This document shows positions 1-6,583 of a stretch of 29,344 nt of DNA, one piece after another (positions within the stretch are counted from its first letter, which is position 1; each line of letters starts with the position of its first letter). The stretch covers positions 1 through 29,344 of the IMG/VR virus record IMGVR_UViG_3300027763_000179. One strand, written 5' to 3'. The notes beneath the pieces are model-generated. The model had not been told where the DNA came from. It searched no databases and saw only the letters and a list, made by a program, of their open reading frames with translations. The position numbers were made by a program, and so were the translations under genes. Origin of the DNA: a virus.

Positions 1-936
1 GTCCTGCCCACATGAGTGACATTTGTGATCTTCCAACAATGCAATTTCTGTCTTGAGTCGTTCGATCAGTTTATTTTGTTTGGCATTGTCACTTTCGATG
101 CTACGAATCCACTTAGTGGCTTGGTCAATAGCTTTTTGTTTCACATGATATGCGTCAAGGTCTCTATGTGCTTGTATCTCAGAATCGATATCTATATGTT
201 CAAGATCGGCCACAGCCTGTGTGAGTTTTGCTACATCTTCGTCACGTTTGGCAATCCAAAGACGTTGACGTTTACGCAGACTTTCAATCTGCTCTTCGAT
301 GCGTTTGTTGGCTTCTTGTACAGCACGAATTCTAAACTCTTCAGACTGGATGGCATCTTTGGTCTGACGATTTAGTTCTTTGATGCGGTCAGCTCGCTCA
401 CTCAACAAGGTAATGCCCAACAACTGCTCAATGATAGTGCGTTGGTCATTGGCCTTCAAACTCAAGAATGGTTCTGTGTAGGTGTTCAAGGCCAGCACAT
501 GTTTGAACATGTCGTGGCTCATGCCGATAATACGCTCTATGGCGTCTTGTGTTTCTCTCGAATCCCCTTGTGCTTCATCCTCTGCGGCTTTGTGTTCGTT
601 GTTTACATAAAACTTTAGCACGTTGGGCTTGCGTCCACGCTCAATCCGGTAGTCTGTGCCATTGATGTGAAAGTCTAAACTGACCAACATGTGTTTGGCA
701 TTGGTCTTGTTTACTAGGTTGTCTTTGCGGATGTTTGACAGTGCTTGTCCATACAATGCATAACTCAGCGCATTGATGATTGTGGTCTTGCCTGTACCGT
801 TGCGTGATCCATCACCGCCTAAGTCTAAGTTCTCGCCCAGCACCAGTGTAAGGTCATTGCGATCAAAGTCAATGGCCTGTGTGGCTGCACCCACACTCAT
901 AAAGTTTTTAACAGTAAGGTCGCGTATTTGGATCAA
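1..936 (-). CDS. 46: Recombination endonuclease subunit gp46 (Rad50/SbcC-like), 3' end cut by window edge
   Basis: ATPase subunit of the gp46-gp47 complex, which processes DNA ends for recombination-dependent replication. I read 312 codons; the C-terminal half lies outside the window. Residues 4-16 (IRDLTVKNFMSVG) match the first strand of T4 gp46. The Walker A motif is at 43-52 (GSRNGTGKTT), preceded by a Gly-rich insertion (GENLDLGGDG). A conserved RGRKPNVLKFYVN stretch follows, then a coiled coil from about 190 to 300. The last codons give CHSC (Cys306, Cys309), the zinc-hook CxxC half-site, so the window ends near the hook apex. The start is TTG at 936-934: it restores the first beta-strand that a start at the ATG (900-898) would remove, has GGAG 7 nt upstream, and overlaps the previous stop as TTGA. 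This indicates translational coupling to the 272-aa gene. Confidence 0.93.
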   Translation of the reverse strand, partial: MIQIRDLTVKNFMSVGAATQAIDFDRNDLTLVLGENLDLGGDGSRNGTGKTTIINALSYALYGQALSNIRKDNLVNKTNAKHMLVSLDFHINGTDYRIERGRKPNVLKFYVNNEHKAAEDEAQGDSRETQDAIERIIGMSHDMFKHVLALNTYTEPFLSLKANDQRTIIEQLLGITLLSERADRIKELNRQTKDAIQSEEFRIRAVQEANKRIEEQIESLRKRQRLWIAKRDEDVAKLTQAVADLEHIDIDSEIQAHRDLDAYHVKQKAIDQATKWIRSIESDNAKQNKLIERLKTEIALLEDHKCHSCGQD

Positions 937-1751
937 ATTTTTACTCCGTGCTTGTCAAGCATTATAACAATATCATTTGTATTTGTAAACCAGTCGGCGT
1001 AGTCATTGTGTGGAACTTCAATTCCAAACTCCAACCAAATGTAATAGTAAACCACAGCCTGAGTCCATATATCTGTAATATGTGTCAAGTCAGATGAACA
1101 TTGCAGTTTTACATAGTTCAAAACATTTTTTGCGTCGTTGATTGGATTGATGTGCATGGCATTTGAAGTACGCCAATCAGACCATAAATCGTTGCACCAG
1201 TTTAGTTTTACAATAGAATTTACGGTGTAAAAAAACTCATCATAGTCATTGTATAACTCGTCTATGTATATTGCACTATCTTCTTGAGATCTCCATGCAT
1301 GTCGAAGAGGATGATCCCGTAAAAACAAAAAATACTTTTCACGCCGTGCCCACGGCTCGCTAGTCTCCCAAATGTCAGTGGGTAATTGTTCTTCGATACT
1401 ACTTTCCATGGCTTTTTCAATCATAGTTTTTGCAACAATGGGCCAGGTACGATCTGTGTAACAAATTTTAATAACAGTTGAATTGGGAAACGTAGATTTA
1501 AAATGTGTTGACTCGTTGTTAATCCCGTTATCTATCAGCACACAATAATTTTTATCATTGCGGAACTCAATTCCTCCAGGCCAGCATTCATGCAAGTACT
1601 TGGGAACAACCAAATCAAGATTATGGCTATTGCCGTTTTTGGAAAATTCCAACGACTTTGATGGTCTTACAAAATTATCACCATGCAACGTTAATACTGC
1701 ATTGATAAAGTGCCCAAACCCGCCACTGGGATACCAAACACAATAGATCAT
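933..1751 (-). CDS. Uncharacterised 272-aa protein inserted between gp47 and gp46
   Basis: I cannot assign a function. The N-terminus (MIYCVWYPSGGFGHFINAVL) has a Gly-rich GGFGHF turn after a beta-strand. Further along are LVVPKYLHE, a VLIDNGINNE strand-turn near residue 75, and ICYTDRTWPIVAKTMIEKAM near 95-115. The C-terminal half is rich in Trp, Tyr and Asp. There is no signal peptide or membrane segment. The Gly-rich loop and later Arg-rich helices faintly recall sulfotransferase/glycosyltransferase folds, but that is a guess. It starts inside the gp47 stop (ATGA overlap) and ends inside the gp46 start (TTGA overlap), so it is cotranslated with the nuclease pair. Its base composition is lower in GC than its flanks, suggesting a later insertion (moron). 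I have a memory of similar proteins in marine T4-like phages, not verified here. Confidence 0.85.
   Translation of the reverse strand: MIYCVWYPSGGFGHFINAVLTLHGDNFVRPSKSLEFSKNGNSHNLDLVVPKYLHECWPGGIEFRNDKNYCVLIDNGINNESTHFKSTFPNSTVIKICYTDRTWPIVAKTMIEKAMESSIEEQLPTDIWETSEPWARREKYFLFLRDHPLRHAWRSQEDSAIYIDELYNDYDEFFYTVNSIVKLNWCNDLWSDWRTSNAMHINPINDAKNVLNYVKLQCSSDLTHITDIWTQAVVYYYIWLEFGIEVPHNDYADWFTNTNDIVIMLDKHGVKI
944..947 (-). promoter_or_regulatory. Ribosome binding site of gp46 (GGAG), supports the TTG start
   Basis: On the minus strand GGAG lies 7 nt before TTG (936-934), inside the last codons of the upstream gene. It is too far from the ATG at 900-898 to serve it, so it favours the TTG start. 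Confidence 0.65.
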
Positions 1752-2764
1752 AAGTTTTGATAAATCTTCAGCAGTAGCTTGTTGTCGTAAAATTCTGACT
1801 CAATGTTTGTGAGCTGGTCTGTAACAATTTGATCCACTGACTCAAACTTGATCTCGCCAGGTGCCATGTCTGTATCTACATCTGAGTTCTTGTTTGGTAT
1901 CAAACTCATCTCACGCAAGTCGTAATCTCGGATGAATGTTTCTTTGATGAAGTTGGCTTCTTCGTATGAGATCTCAATGTCTAGTCCAACACGCACATGC
2001 ATCTTGGGCTTAAGAAGAGCTGGAGCGTTATCAATAAGGTTGGCGAGCCCGTAAACCCTGTACGTGGGTTGAGCAGGCCAAGCATGAAATGCAGGCGTTC
2101 CTCCCCACTCCAGTATAGTGAGGCCTCGTTCGTCGTCACCAGCATCCGCATAATTATGAGGAAACGCATTACCGATATAGGTAATATTCTTTTTAGTCTG
2201 TCGTTTGTGAAAGTGCCCGGTGAATACATGTTCAAAATTCTCAAAGTCTTCTCTACGCACTTCGCCATGATCGGGCATCTCTACCATGGCGTTCATCAGG
2301 TAGCCCGGCAGTTCAAAGTGTCCAAACATGTACTTGCCGGTCAGTTTAGGAATGCGTTTATGATCATCGCCGCAAAGCCAAGGAGCAATAACGACGTCAC
2401 CGCTACTAAACCAATCGTTACATATTTCCACATTGGGGAGATGACGTGCCCATTCCACGCTCTGAATATCACGCTTGTCGCGATAATAAAGGTCGTGATT
2501 CCCAGGTATAAAATACACACGGTCAAAATTAGCATTTAGGTGCTCCAGTGATCGAAGGCTGTAGTTAAGTGTAACAATGTTGAGACTGGCTCTATTATTA
2601 TGCCAATCTCCGAGGAACAAACAGGTTTCACAGCCTTCTAATTTGGCTTTAGCGGTTGCCCATTTGACAAAATTCAAACAATCCTCGTTGTGTTGAGTGC
2701 TGTTTGATTTTAGGCCAAAGTGAATGTCTGTAAAGACCGCGGCTTTACGAAATAGGTTAGTCAT
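1748..2764 (-). CDS. 47: Recombination endonuclease subunit gp47 (Mre11/SbcD-like)
   Basis: Metallophosphoesterase nuclease subunit partnering gp46. All expected motifs are visible in order: DIH (residues 13-15), GDWHNNR (52-58, the GDxxxxR motif), GNHD (88-91), GHFE (148-151) and GHFH (183-186). These form the two-metal active site of Mre11/SbcD. Its 338 residues are close to the length I recall for T4 gp47. The C-terminal third (about 240-338) should be the Rad50-contacting cap region. It lies 12 nt downstream of gp55 and overlaps the next gene by ATGA. The ATG at 2764-2762 is preceded by AGCAGG, a weak, close-set ribosome site. A sigma70-like promoter may overlap the gp55 3' end (see 2771-2799). 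Confidence 0.95.
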   Translation of the reverse strand: MTNLFRKAAVFTDIHFGLKSNSTQHNEDCLNFVKWATAKAKLEGCETCLFLGDWHNNRASLNIVTLNYSLRSLEHLNANFDRVYFIPGNHDLYYRDKRDIQSVEWARHLPNVEICNDWFSSGDVVIAPWLCGDDHKRIPKLTGKYMFGHFELPGYLMNAMVEMPDHGEVRREDFENFEHVFTGHFHKRQTKKNITYIGNAFPHNYADAGDDERGLTILEWGGTPAFHAWPAQPTYRVYGLANLIDNAPALLKPKMHVRVGLDIEISYEEANFIKETFIRDYDLREMSLIPNKNSDVDTDMAPGEIKFESVDQIVTDQLTNIESEFYDNKLLLKIYQNL

Positions 2765-2770
2765 CCTGCT

Positions 2771-2799
2771 ATTATACTACTCATCCAGGCTACTTACAA
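2771..2799 (-). promoter_or_regulatory. Possible internal sigma70-type promoter for gp47
   Basis: On the minus strand, TTGTAA (2799-2794, four of six -35 bases) and a perfect TATAAT (2776-2771) are separated by 17 nt. The predicted start falls at or just before the gp47 ATG (2764), which would give a nearly leaderless message. It could be a chance match at the 3' end of gp55. Confidence 0.35.
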
Positions 2800-3673
2800 C
2801 CGGTCCGGACATGGCAGCCATGCCTAATTTGCCCGAGTTCTGTCGTGTCCACGATGGATTGAGTCCGTTCATCTCTAAGATATCATCACGTATGTTTTGA
2901 TTTTTCTTTTCAATATTCAAGATACGAGTGAAACTATTAGTGATAGCGGCAGTATAATACGCAAAAGGGTTCTGCGATTTTGACTCATCAAACTGCAATC
3001 CGATTTGACTGAGCTGGAGCAAGGCTTGGCCTCGCATTTCTTCGTTGTAGGTGTATCCACGCCAGTTACTCCTTGTGGCATATCTTTCGCAAAGTTTCAT
3101 AAACATCAAGGCCAGTTTTTTAGTCATCTCGCCATGATCTTTAGAATACTCTCCTGTGGCCAAATCGCCACGCCAGTGACTTCGTCCAACAATAAACGGT
3201 GTTTTGTTTTCATCCAAGCGATACTGCTCAAACGGTGGGAAGTTCACACGCACATGATTCATATCCAGCACAGGAATATCAATGATGTCTGCTAGTGGAT
3301 CGTCTTCAGTAGCATCATCTAAGTCTAGTATGTCTTCCAGCTTCTTGCGTTTGGCTTCAGCCTTGGTAATTTTCTTGGGTGCTTTGGGAATGTGATCCCA
3401 GCAAGTGATACGGAACACAATGTCTGTGTTGGGTATCTTTTTTGGGTCTACTATGGTACCTTCACGCTTGAGTCGGTCAGCACGATTGCGTCGTGCTTCT
3501 GCTATGGTACGTTGATTGATCTTGTCAAGACTGGGCAAAATAATATCAAACTGATGATCGTTCACACGATCTCGGAACCAGCAGTAGTTGTTTTTGCTAG
3601 AGTGAATTTCTTTTAGTATGTCTCTGTTGTTGAGATAATTGACGCGGGGCGCCGCTTTGGGTAGTAAAGTCAT
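2777..3673 (-). CDS. 55: Late transcription sigma factor gp55, enlarged form
   Basis: Sigma factor that directs host RNA polymerase to T4-type late promoters, in T4 together with gp33 and the gp45 clamp. Recognition rests on the sigma-region-2-like segment at about residues 181-280, including WRGYTYNEEMRGQALLQLSQ, NPFAYYTAAITNSFTRIL (236-252) and an EKKNQ helix. The N-terminal NYLNNRDILKEIH (12-24) also resembles the start of T4-like gp55. At 298 residues it is well above T4 gp55 (about 185 by memory). The surplus is mostly residues 30-180, a charged Lys/Arg then Asp/Glu-rich segment with CWDHIPKAPKK near 91. The C-terminus ends SSLDE; T4 gp55 also uses a short acidic-hydrophobic C-terminal tail to bind the clamp, so equivalence is possible but unproven. 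AGGAGA lies 10 nt before the ATG. Confidence 0.88.
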   Translation of the reverse strand: MTLLPKAAPRVNYLNNRDILKEIHSSKNNYCWFRDRVNDHQFDIILPSLDKINQRTIAEARRNRADRLKREGTIVDPKKIPNTDIVFRITCWDHIPKAPKKITKAEAKRKKLEDILDLDDATEDDPLADIIDIPVLDMNHVRVNFPPFEQYRLDENKTPFIVGRSHWRGDLATGEYSKDHGEMTKKLALMFMKLCERYATRSNWRGYTYNEEMRGQALLQLSQIGLQFDESKSQNPFAYYTAAITNSFTRILNIEKKNQNIRDDILEMNGLNPSWTRQNSGKLGMAAMSGPVVSSLDE

Positions 3674-3683
3674 TTAGACTGGG

Positions 3684-3689
3684 TCTCCT
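3684..3689 (-). promoter_or_regulatory. Ribosome binding site of gp55 (AGGAGA)
   Basis: On the minus strand AGGAGA is followed by 10 nt and then the ATG at 3673-3671. It is a strong Shine-Dalgarno match and fixes the gp55 start. Confidence 0.75.
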
Positions 3690-3700
3690 AATATGTACTT

Positions 3701-3728
3701 ATTGTAGCACTTTTACAACATTTGTCAA
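3701..3728 (-). promoter_or_regulatory. Sigma70-type promoter for gp55-gp47-ORF272-gp46
   Basis: Minus strand: perfect -35 TTGACA (3728-3723), 16-nt spacer, -10 TACAAT (3706-3701, five of six consensus bases). Transcription would start near 3694 and leave a roughly 20-nt leader carrying AGGAGA. This indicates that the sigma-factor/recombination operon is read by unmodified host polymerase. An imperfect tandem repeat (CAACATTTGT then CAACCTATTTGT on the plus strand, 3716-3737) covers the -35 element and could be an operator. Confidence 0.72.
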
Positions 3729-3758
3729 CCTATTTGTTAAAATACCAGTTTTTAAAAT

Positions 3759-3766
3759 GGGTAAAT
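3759..3766 (+). promoter_or_regulatory. Candidate T4-type late promoter for the tail operon
   Basis: GGTAAATA at 3759-3766 matches six of eight positions of the T4 late octamer TATAAATA. The expected start is near 3772, followed by AGGA (3774-3777) 8 nt before the ATG at 3786. It lies in the divergent region upstream of the first late gene, where a gp55-dependent promoter is expected. An imperfect inverted repeat (3745-3760) abuts it. Confidence 0.5.
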
Positions 3767-3785
3767 AAGTGATAGGAATAACACA

Positions 3786-6281
3786 ATGGCAGACCCAACA
3801 GGAGCAGGTAGCGATGGCGGCACAACCACAGTAGTGGCCAATCCACCAAACCCGCCCACGACCAACACGGTACCTAATACTACAAACAATACTAATACAG
3901 TGGTATATCAGTCTGCGGCCACCAACAACGGTGGCGAAGGCTTTACCTTGGGTACTCCTGATGGCAATGGCGGCTTTGTTAATGCACAAGGCAATCCGGT
4001 TGATGCAAGTGGTATGCCTATTGCAGGAGTACCTCCCACAACATATTCTGCCCCTGTTAACGATCCCTACGCCGGACTCAGCCCTGCACAACTTGAAGCA
4101 CTCGGCGGAGCAGATCCAACAGATCCGTTCATACGTGCAAGACTAGGTATACCACAACTGCCAGGATCAACTTTCCAGCCAGGATTTCGATCACTCAACA
4201 CTGGATTCCCCGCCATTGATTCGGCACTGGGAACTATTGGTGGACTGTTTGGCGGACTACTTGGTGGTGGTGCAGGTGGTGGTGCTGGCCTCAGTAGTTT
4301 ATTCACAAATTTTTCTGCCACAGTAGGTGGATTATTCGGAGCCAAGCCCACAGCAACCACCCTGGCAGCCAAAACAGGTTCTGGTGTCGCGGCCTTGGAA
4401 GCACCGGTTAATCCACAACTGGGAGCGGATGCGGCAAAACTATCAGCAACAACATCCCCAGGAAATCAAAATTTAAAAAATATCGAAGGTGCCACTGCTA
4501 ACATTGCAACAGACAAACTTGGAATAGAAAATGCCAACGAAACAAAAACAGTTGCTGAACAAAATATTTTACAATCGCAAACACAAATTTCTATAAACAA
4601 CACTGAATTGGCTGATCCCAACATCAGCGATGCACGTAGAGCCCAGCTTGAATCAAACAATGCTCAACAAGCACTCGCTATTGATCAAAATAGCAATGTA
4701 ATTGATCAAAACAATGCCTATATTGTTACCGCAGAAAAAAATATTCAATACAATGAAGCAGTGACACAAACCAATGCCAGTGCATACGAAGCCAATACAC
4801 AAGGCGGAGATGCACCTACACAAGTCAGTGCATTGGAAGATCCGTCGGCAGCGGCTGCCGAACGCAATGACGCAGCCAATGTTGATGCTTTGGTGGCGGC
4901 ACAAGGTGAGCGTAATGATGCTGCCGCAGTTGATACTAACTCTGATCCATTTGAACAAGCACGATTTGATGCTCAACAGGCGGCCGATGCAGGGCCAGTT
5001 GACCTAGGTCCCAATGATGTGGCGGTGATGTCTGACGCTGAAGCAGATGCACTAGATGCACAGCAAGCAGAAAATCGTCGTGTACTGGCTGAACAAGCCA
5101 CAGATGTTGAACCCGGCCTATTCACTGGACAAACAGATGAATTTGGCGGAGTTGACAATGCTGTTGCGGTACAACGTGCTGAAAATTTAGCCGCCAACAA
5201 CGGTGGCGAAGGATTTGGTCCTGTCTCACCTGATGGTAATGGTGGCTTTGTTAATGCACAAGGCGATCCAGTTGATGCAACCGGTATGCCTATTGCGGCA
5301 GTACCGCCTACTACCTACCCTCCAGCAGGAGTTAGCGGACTAGAAGATCCTGCGGCAGGCGGGGTCACTGCGGCAGGATCCGAATTTGGAACTGGTGCGG
5401 CTTTTGCCGCACAAGAACAAGGTTCACAAGAAGCGGCTATCAAACAAAAAGCACAAAATCAAGCCACGCTTCAAGCACGTTACAAACAACCTGGTAATAC
5501 AGACTGGCGTGTGAGACTGAGCCTTGCACCTGGTGCAAACTATCTTTATAATGATCCCAGTGCAGATATTCTTAAACCATTGAGATACGGTAGTGGAACT
5601 GATGGTGTAATATTCCCCTACACTCCTCAAATCAGCACAGCATACAAAGCCAACTATGAACAATACGATCTTATCCACTCAAACTATCGCGGAATATTTT
5701 ACAAAAATTCAAGAGTGGATGATATTTCAATTCGTGGCACGTTCACAGCACAAGACACACAAGAAGCAAATTATTTGCTGGCAGTGATACATTTCTTTAG
5801 AAGTGCGACAAAAATGTTTTACGGACAAGATCCACAACGTGGAACACCTCCACCAATTTGTTTACTAAACGGTTTTGGACAATATCAATTTTCGGATCAC
5901 CCGGTAGTCATATCTTCATTTAGTTACAACCTGCCCAACGATGTGGACTATATAAGAACAACCAACCCCAATAACTTTGGATTAAATTTAGCTGACAAAT
6001 ATAACAATTCGGGAGCTAGTGGCAAAGCCGGTAGTGCATCAACTGCTGGTCTTAATCGATTGTTAAATGCATTGTTACCCAAAGGTGCAACACCAAAAGT
6101 TAAAGCACCGCCTAATACTGTTGCTGGCAGTGTAAGTAACCAAACACCGTCCAGTTATGTACCGACAAAAATGGAAATTGATATCACGTTAATACCTGTG
6201 CAAACACGCAGTCAAGTCAGTCAACAGTTTAGCCTGCAAGGATTTGCCAGCGGACAATTGCTTAAAGGAGGATTCTGGTAA
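3786..6281 (+). CDS. Baseplate tail-tube cap/initiator-like protein (gp48/gp54 type) with long disordered N-terminus
   Basis: 831 residues. The C-terminal part (about 574-831) resembles the tube cap/initiator proteins gp48/gp54 that crown the baseplate hub: WRVRLSLAPGANYLYND at 574, FYKNSRVDDISIRGTF, HFFRSATKMFYG from 669, and a final beta-rich stretch starting TKMEIDITLIPV. gp48 and gp54 of T4 are only about 320-365 residues by memory. The first 570 residues are low-complexity: Asn/Thr/Pro-rich start, a Gly-rich hydrophobic run (149-171, IGGLFGGLLGGGAGGGAG), then Ala/Asn/Gln/Asp-rich segments with repeats. A 41-residue unit occurs at 47-87 and again at 471-511 (34 of 41 identical). ERNDAA-type motifs occur near 360-380. 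The gene overlaps gp53 by one base (TAATG). Which of gp48 or gp54 it represents is unresolved; the hub-proximal role is inferred. Confidence 0.7.
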   Translation: MADPTGAGSDGGTTTVVANPPNPPTTNTVPNTTNNTNTVVYQSAATNNGGEGFTLGTPDGNGGFVNAQGNPVDASGMPIAGVPPTTYSAPVNDPYAGLSPAQLEALGGADPTDPFIRARLGIPQLPGSTFQPGFRSLNTGFPAIDSALGTIGGLFGGLLGGGAGGGAGLSSLFTNFSATVGGLFGAKPTATTLAAKTGSGVAALEAPVNPQLGADAAKLSATTSPGNQNLKNIEGATANIATDKLGIENANETKTVAEQNILQSQTQISINNTELADPNISDARRAQLESNNAQQALAIDQNSNVIDQNNAYIVTAEKNIQYNEAVTQTNASAYEANTQGGDAPTQVSALEDPSAAAAERNDAANVDALVAAQGERNDAAAVDTNSDPFEQARFDAQQAADAGPVDLGPNDVAVMSDAEADALDAQQAENRRVLAEQATDVEPGLFTGQTDEFGGVDNAVAVQRAENLAANNGGEGFGPVSPDGNGGFVNAQGDPVDATGMPIAAVPPTTYPPAGVSGLEDPAAGGVTAAGSEFGTGAAFAAQEQGSQEAAIKQKAQNQATLQARYKQPGNTDWRVRLSLAPGANYLYNDPSADILKPLRYGSGTDGVIFPYTPQISTAYKANYEQYDLIHSNYRGIFYKNSRVDDISIRGTFTAQDTQEANYLLAVIHFFRSATKMFYGQDPQRGTPPPICLLNGFGQYQFSDHPVVISSFSYNLPNDVDYIRTTNPNNFGLNLADKYNNSGASGKAGSASTAGLNRLLNALLPKGATPKVKAPPNTVAGSVSNQTPSSYVPTKMEIDITLIPVQTRSQVSQQFSLQGFASGQLLKGGFW
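3924..4046 (+). repeat. 41-codon repeat, copy 1, in the tube-cap gene
   Basis: Encodes residues 47-87, beginning NNGGEGF and ending PPTTY, with the core PDGNGGFVNAQG. It pairs with 5196-5318 at an offset of exactly 1272 bp (424 codons) with no internal indels; 34 of 41 residues agree. A 19-base run CCAACAACGGTGGCGAAGG is identical in both copies. Confidence 0.9.
5196..5318 (+). repeat. 41-codon repeat, copy 2, in the tube-cap gene
   Basis: Encodes residues 471-511 and is the partner of 3924-4046. Differences are scattered conservative changes (for example N/D, S/T, G/A), so the copies have diverged under constraint on protein sequence. An LEDP(S/A)A motif follows copy 2 and also occurs near residue 350, so the duplicated material may extend further. 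Confidence 0.9.
6264..6271 (+). promoter_or_regulatory. Ribosome binding site of gp53 (AAAGGAGG)
   Basis: A near-perfect Shine-Dalgarno sequence inside the last codons of the 831-aa gene, 9 nt before the ATG at 6281. It is the strongest site in the operon and sits at a TAATG stop-start overlap, suggesting that gp53 is highly translated. Confidence 0.75.
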
Positions 6282-6580
6282 TGGCCATTTATGATGCAAC
6301 CAGCCCTTATTTCGATACCGGCTATACTCAATTTTTTCTTGACGTAATGATCAATAGACCTATACCCAAAGAAAACGACGATTTGCAATTCACCATCAAC
6401 ACAACATATCAATACAGACCAGACTTGCTGGCATTTGACTTGTATGGCAATGCCACACTATGGTGGGTGTTTTATCAACGCAATCCCAACTCATTACAAG
6501 CACCACCTTTGGACTTCAAACAAGGTGTGCAAATTTTTCTACCAAAAATCACAACGCTGAAATCAGCCTTGGGGTTCTAA
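6281..6580 (+). CDS. 53: Baseplate wedge protein gp53, compact form
   Basis: 99-residue wedge subunit. The diagnostic segment is residues 44-70: RPDLLAFDLYGNATLWWVFYQRN, followed by P.DF..G..I.LP. This LysM-like pattern (Tyr-Gly, Leu-Trp-Trp, Asn-Pro, Gly, Leu-Pro) is shared by gp53 and the phage tail X/LysM proteins. The N-terminus SPYFDTGYTQFFLDVMINRPIP is typical of a baseplate-docking arm. It is shorter than T4 gp53 (about 196 residues by memory), so only the core is kept. It starts in a one-base overlap with the upstream stop and ends 3 nt before the next ATG. Confidence 0.8.
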   Translation: MAIYDATSPYFDTGYTQFFLDVMINRPIPKENDDLQFTINTTYQYRPDLLAFDLYGNATLWWVFYQRNPNSLQAPPLDFKQGVQIFLPKITTLKSALGF

Positions 6581-6583
6581 CCC

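Larger units (their letters stand above)
3674..3785. promoter_or_regulatory. Divergent early/late control region
   Basis: This 112-bp non-coding gap between gp55 (minus) and the 831-aa tail gene (plus) holds the sigma70 promoter for the left operon and a late-type promoter for the right operon. It is the only place in the window where transcription diverges. I see no terminator or RNA gene in it. Confidence 0.75.

Noticed and set aside
16-375. 119-codon plus-strand frame opposite gp46
   Set aside because: gp46 reads continuously on the minus strand with a Walker A motif, coiled coil and zinc hook; the plus frame is a hydrophobic shadow of the coiled coil.
1997-2539. 180-codon plus-strand open frame opposite gp47
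   Set aside because: It lies wholly antisense to gp47, whose catalytic motifs are all intact; the predicted product shows no domain and no ribosome site was seen. It is a shadow.
4067-4372. Minus-strand Pro/Ala-rich frame opposite the Gly-rich segment of the tube-cap gene
   Set aside because: It arises from reading GGT/GGC glycine codons on the other strand; no start context.
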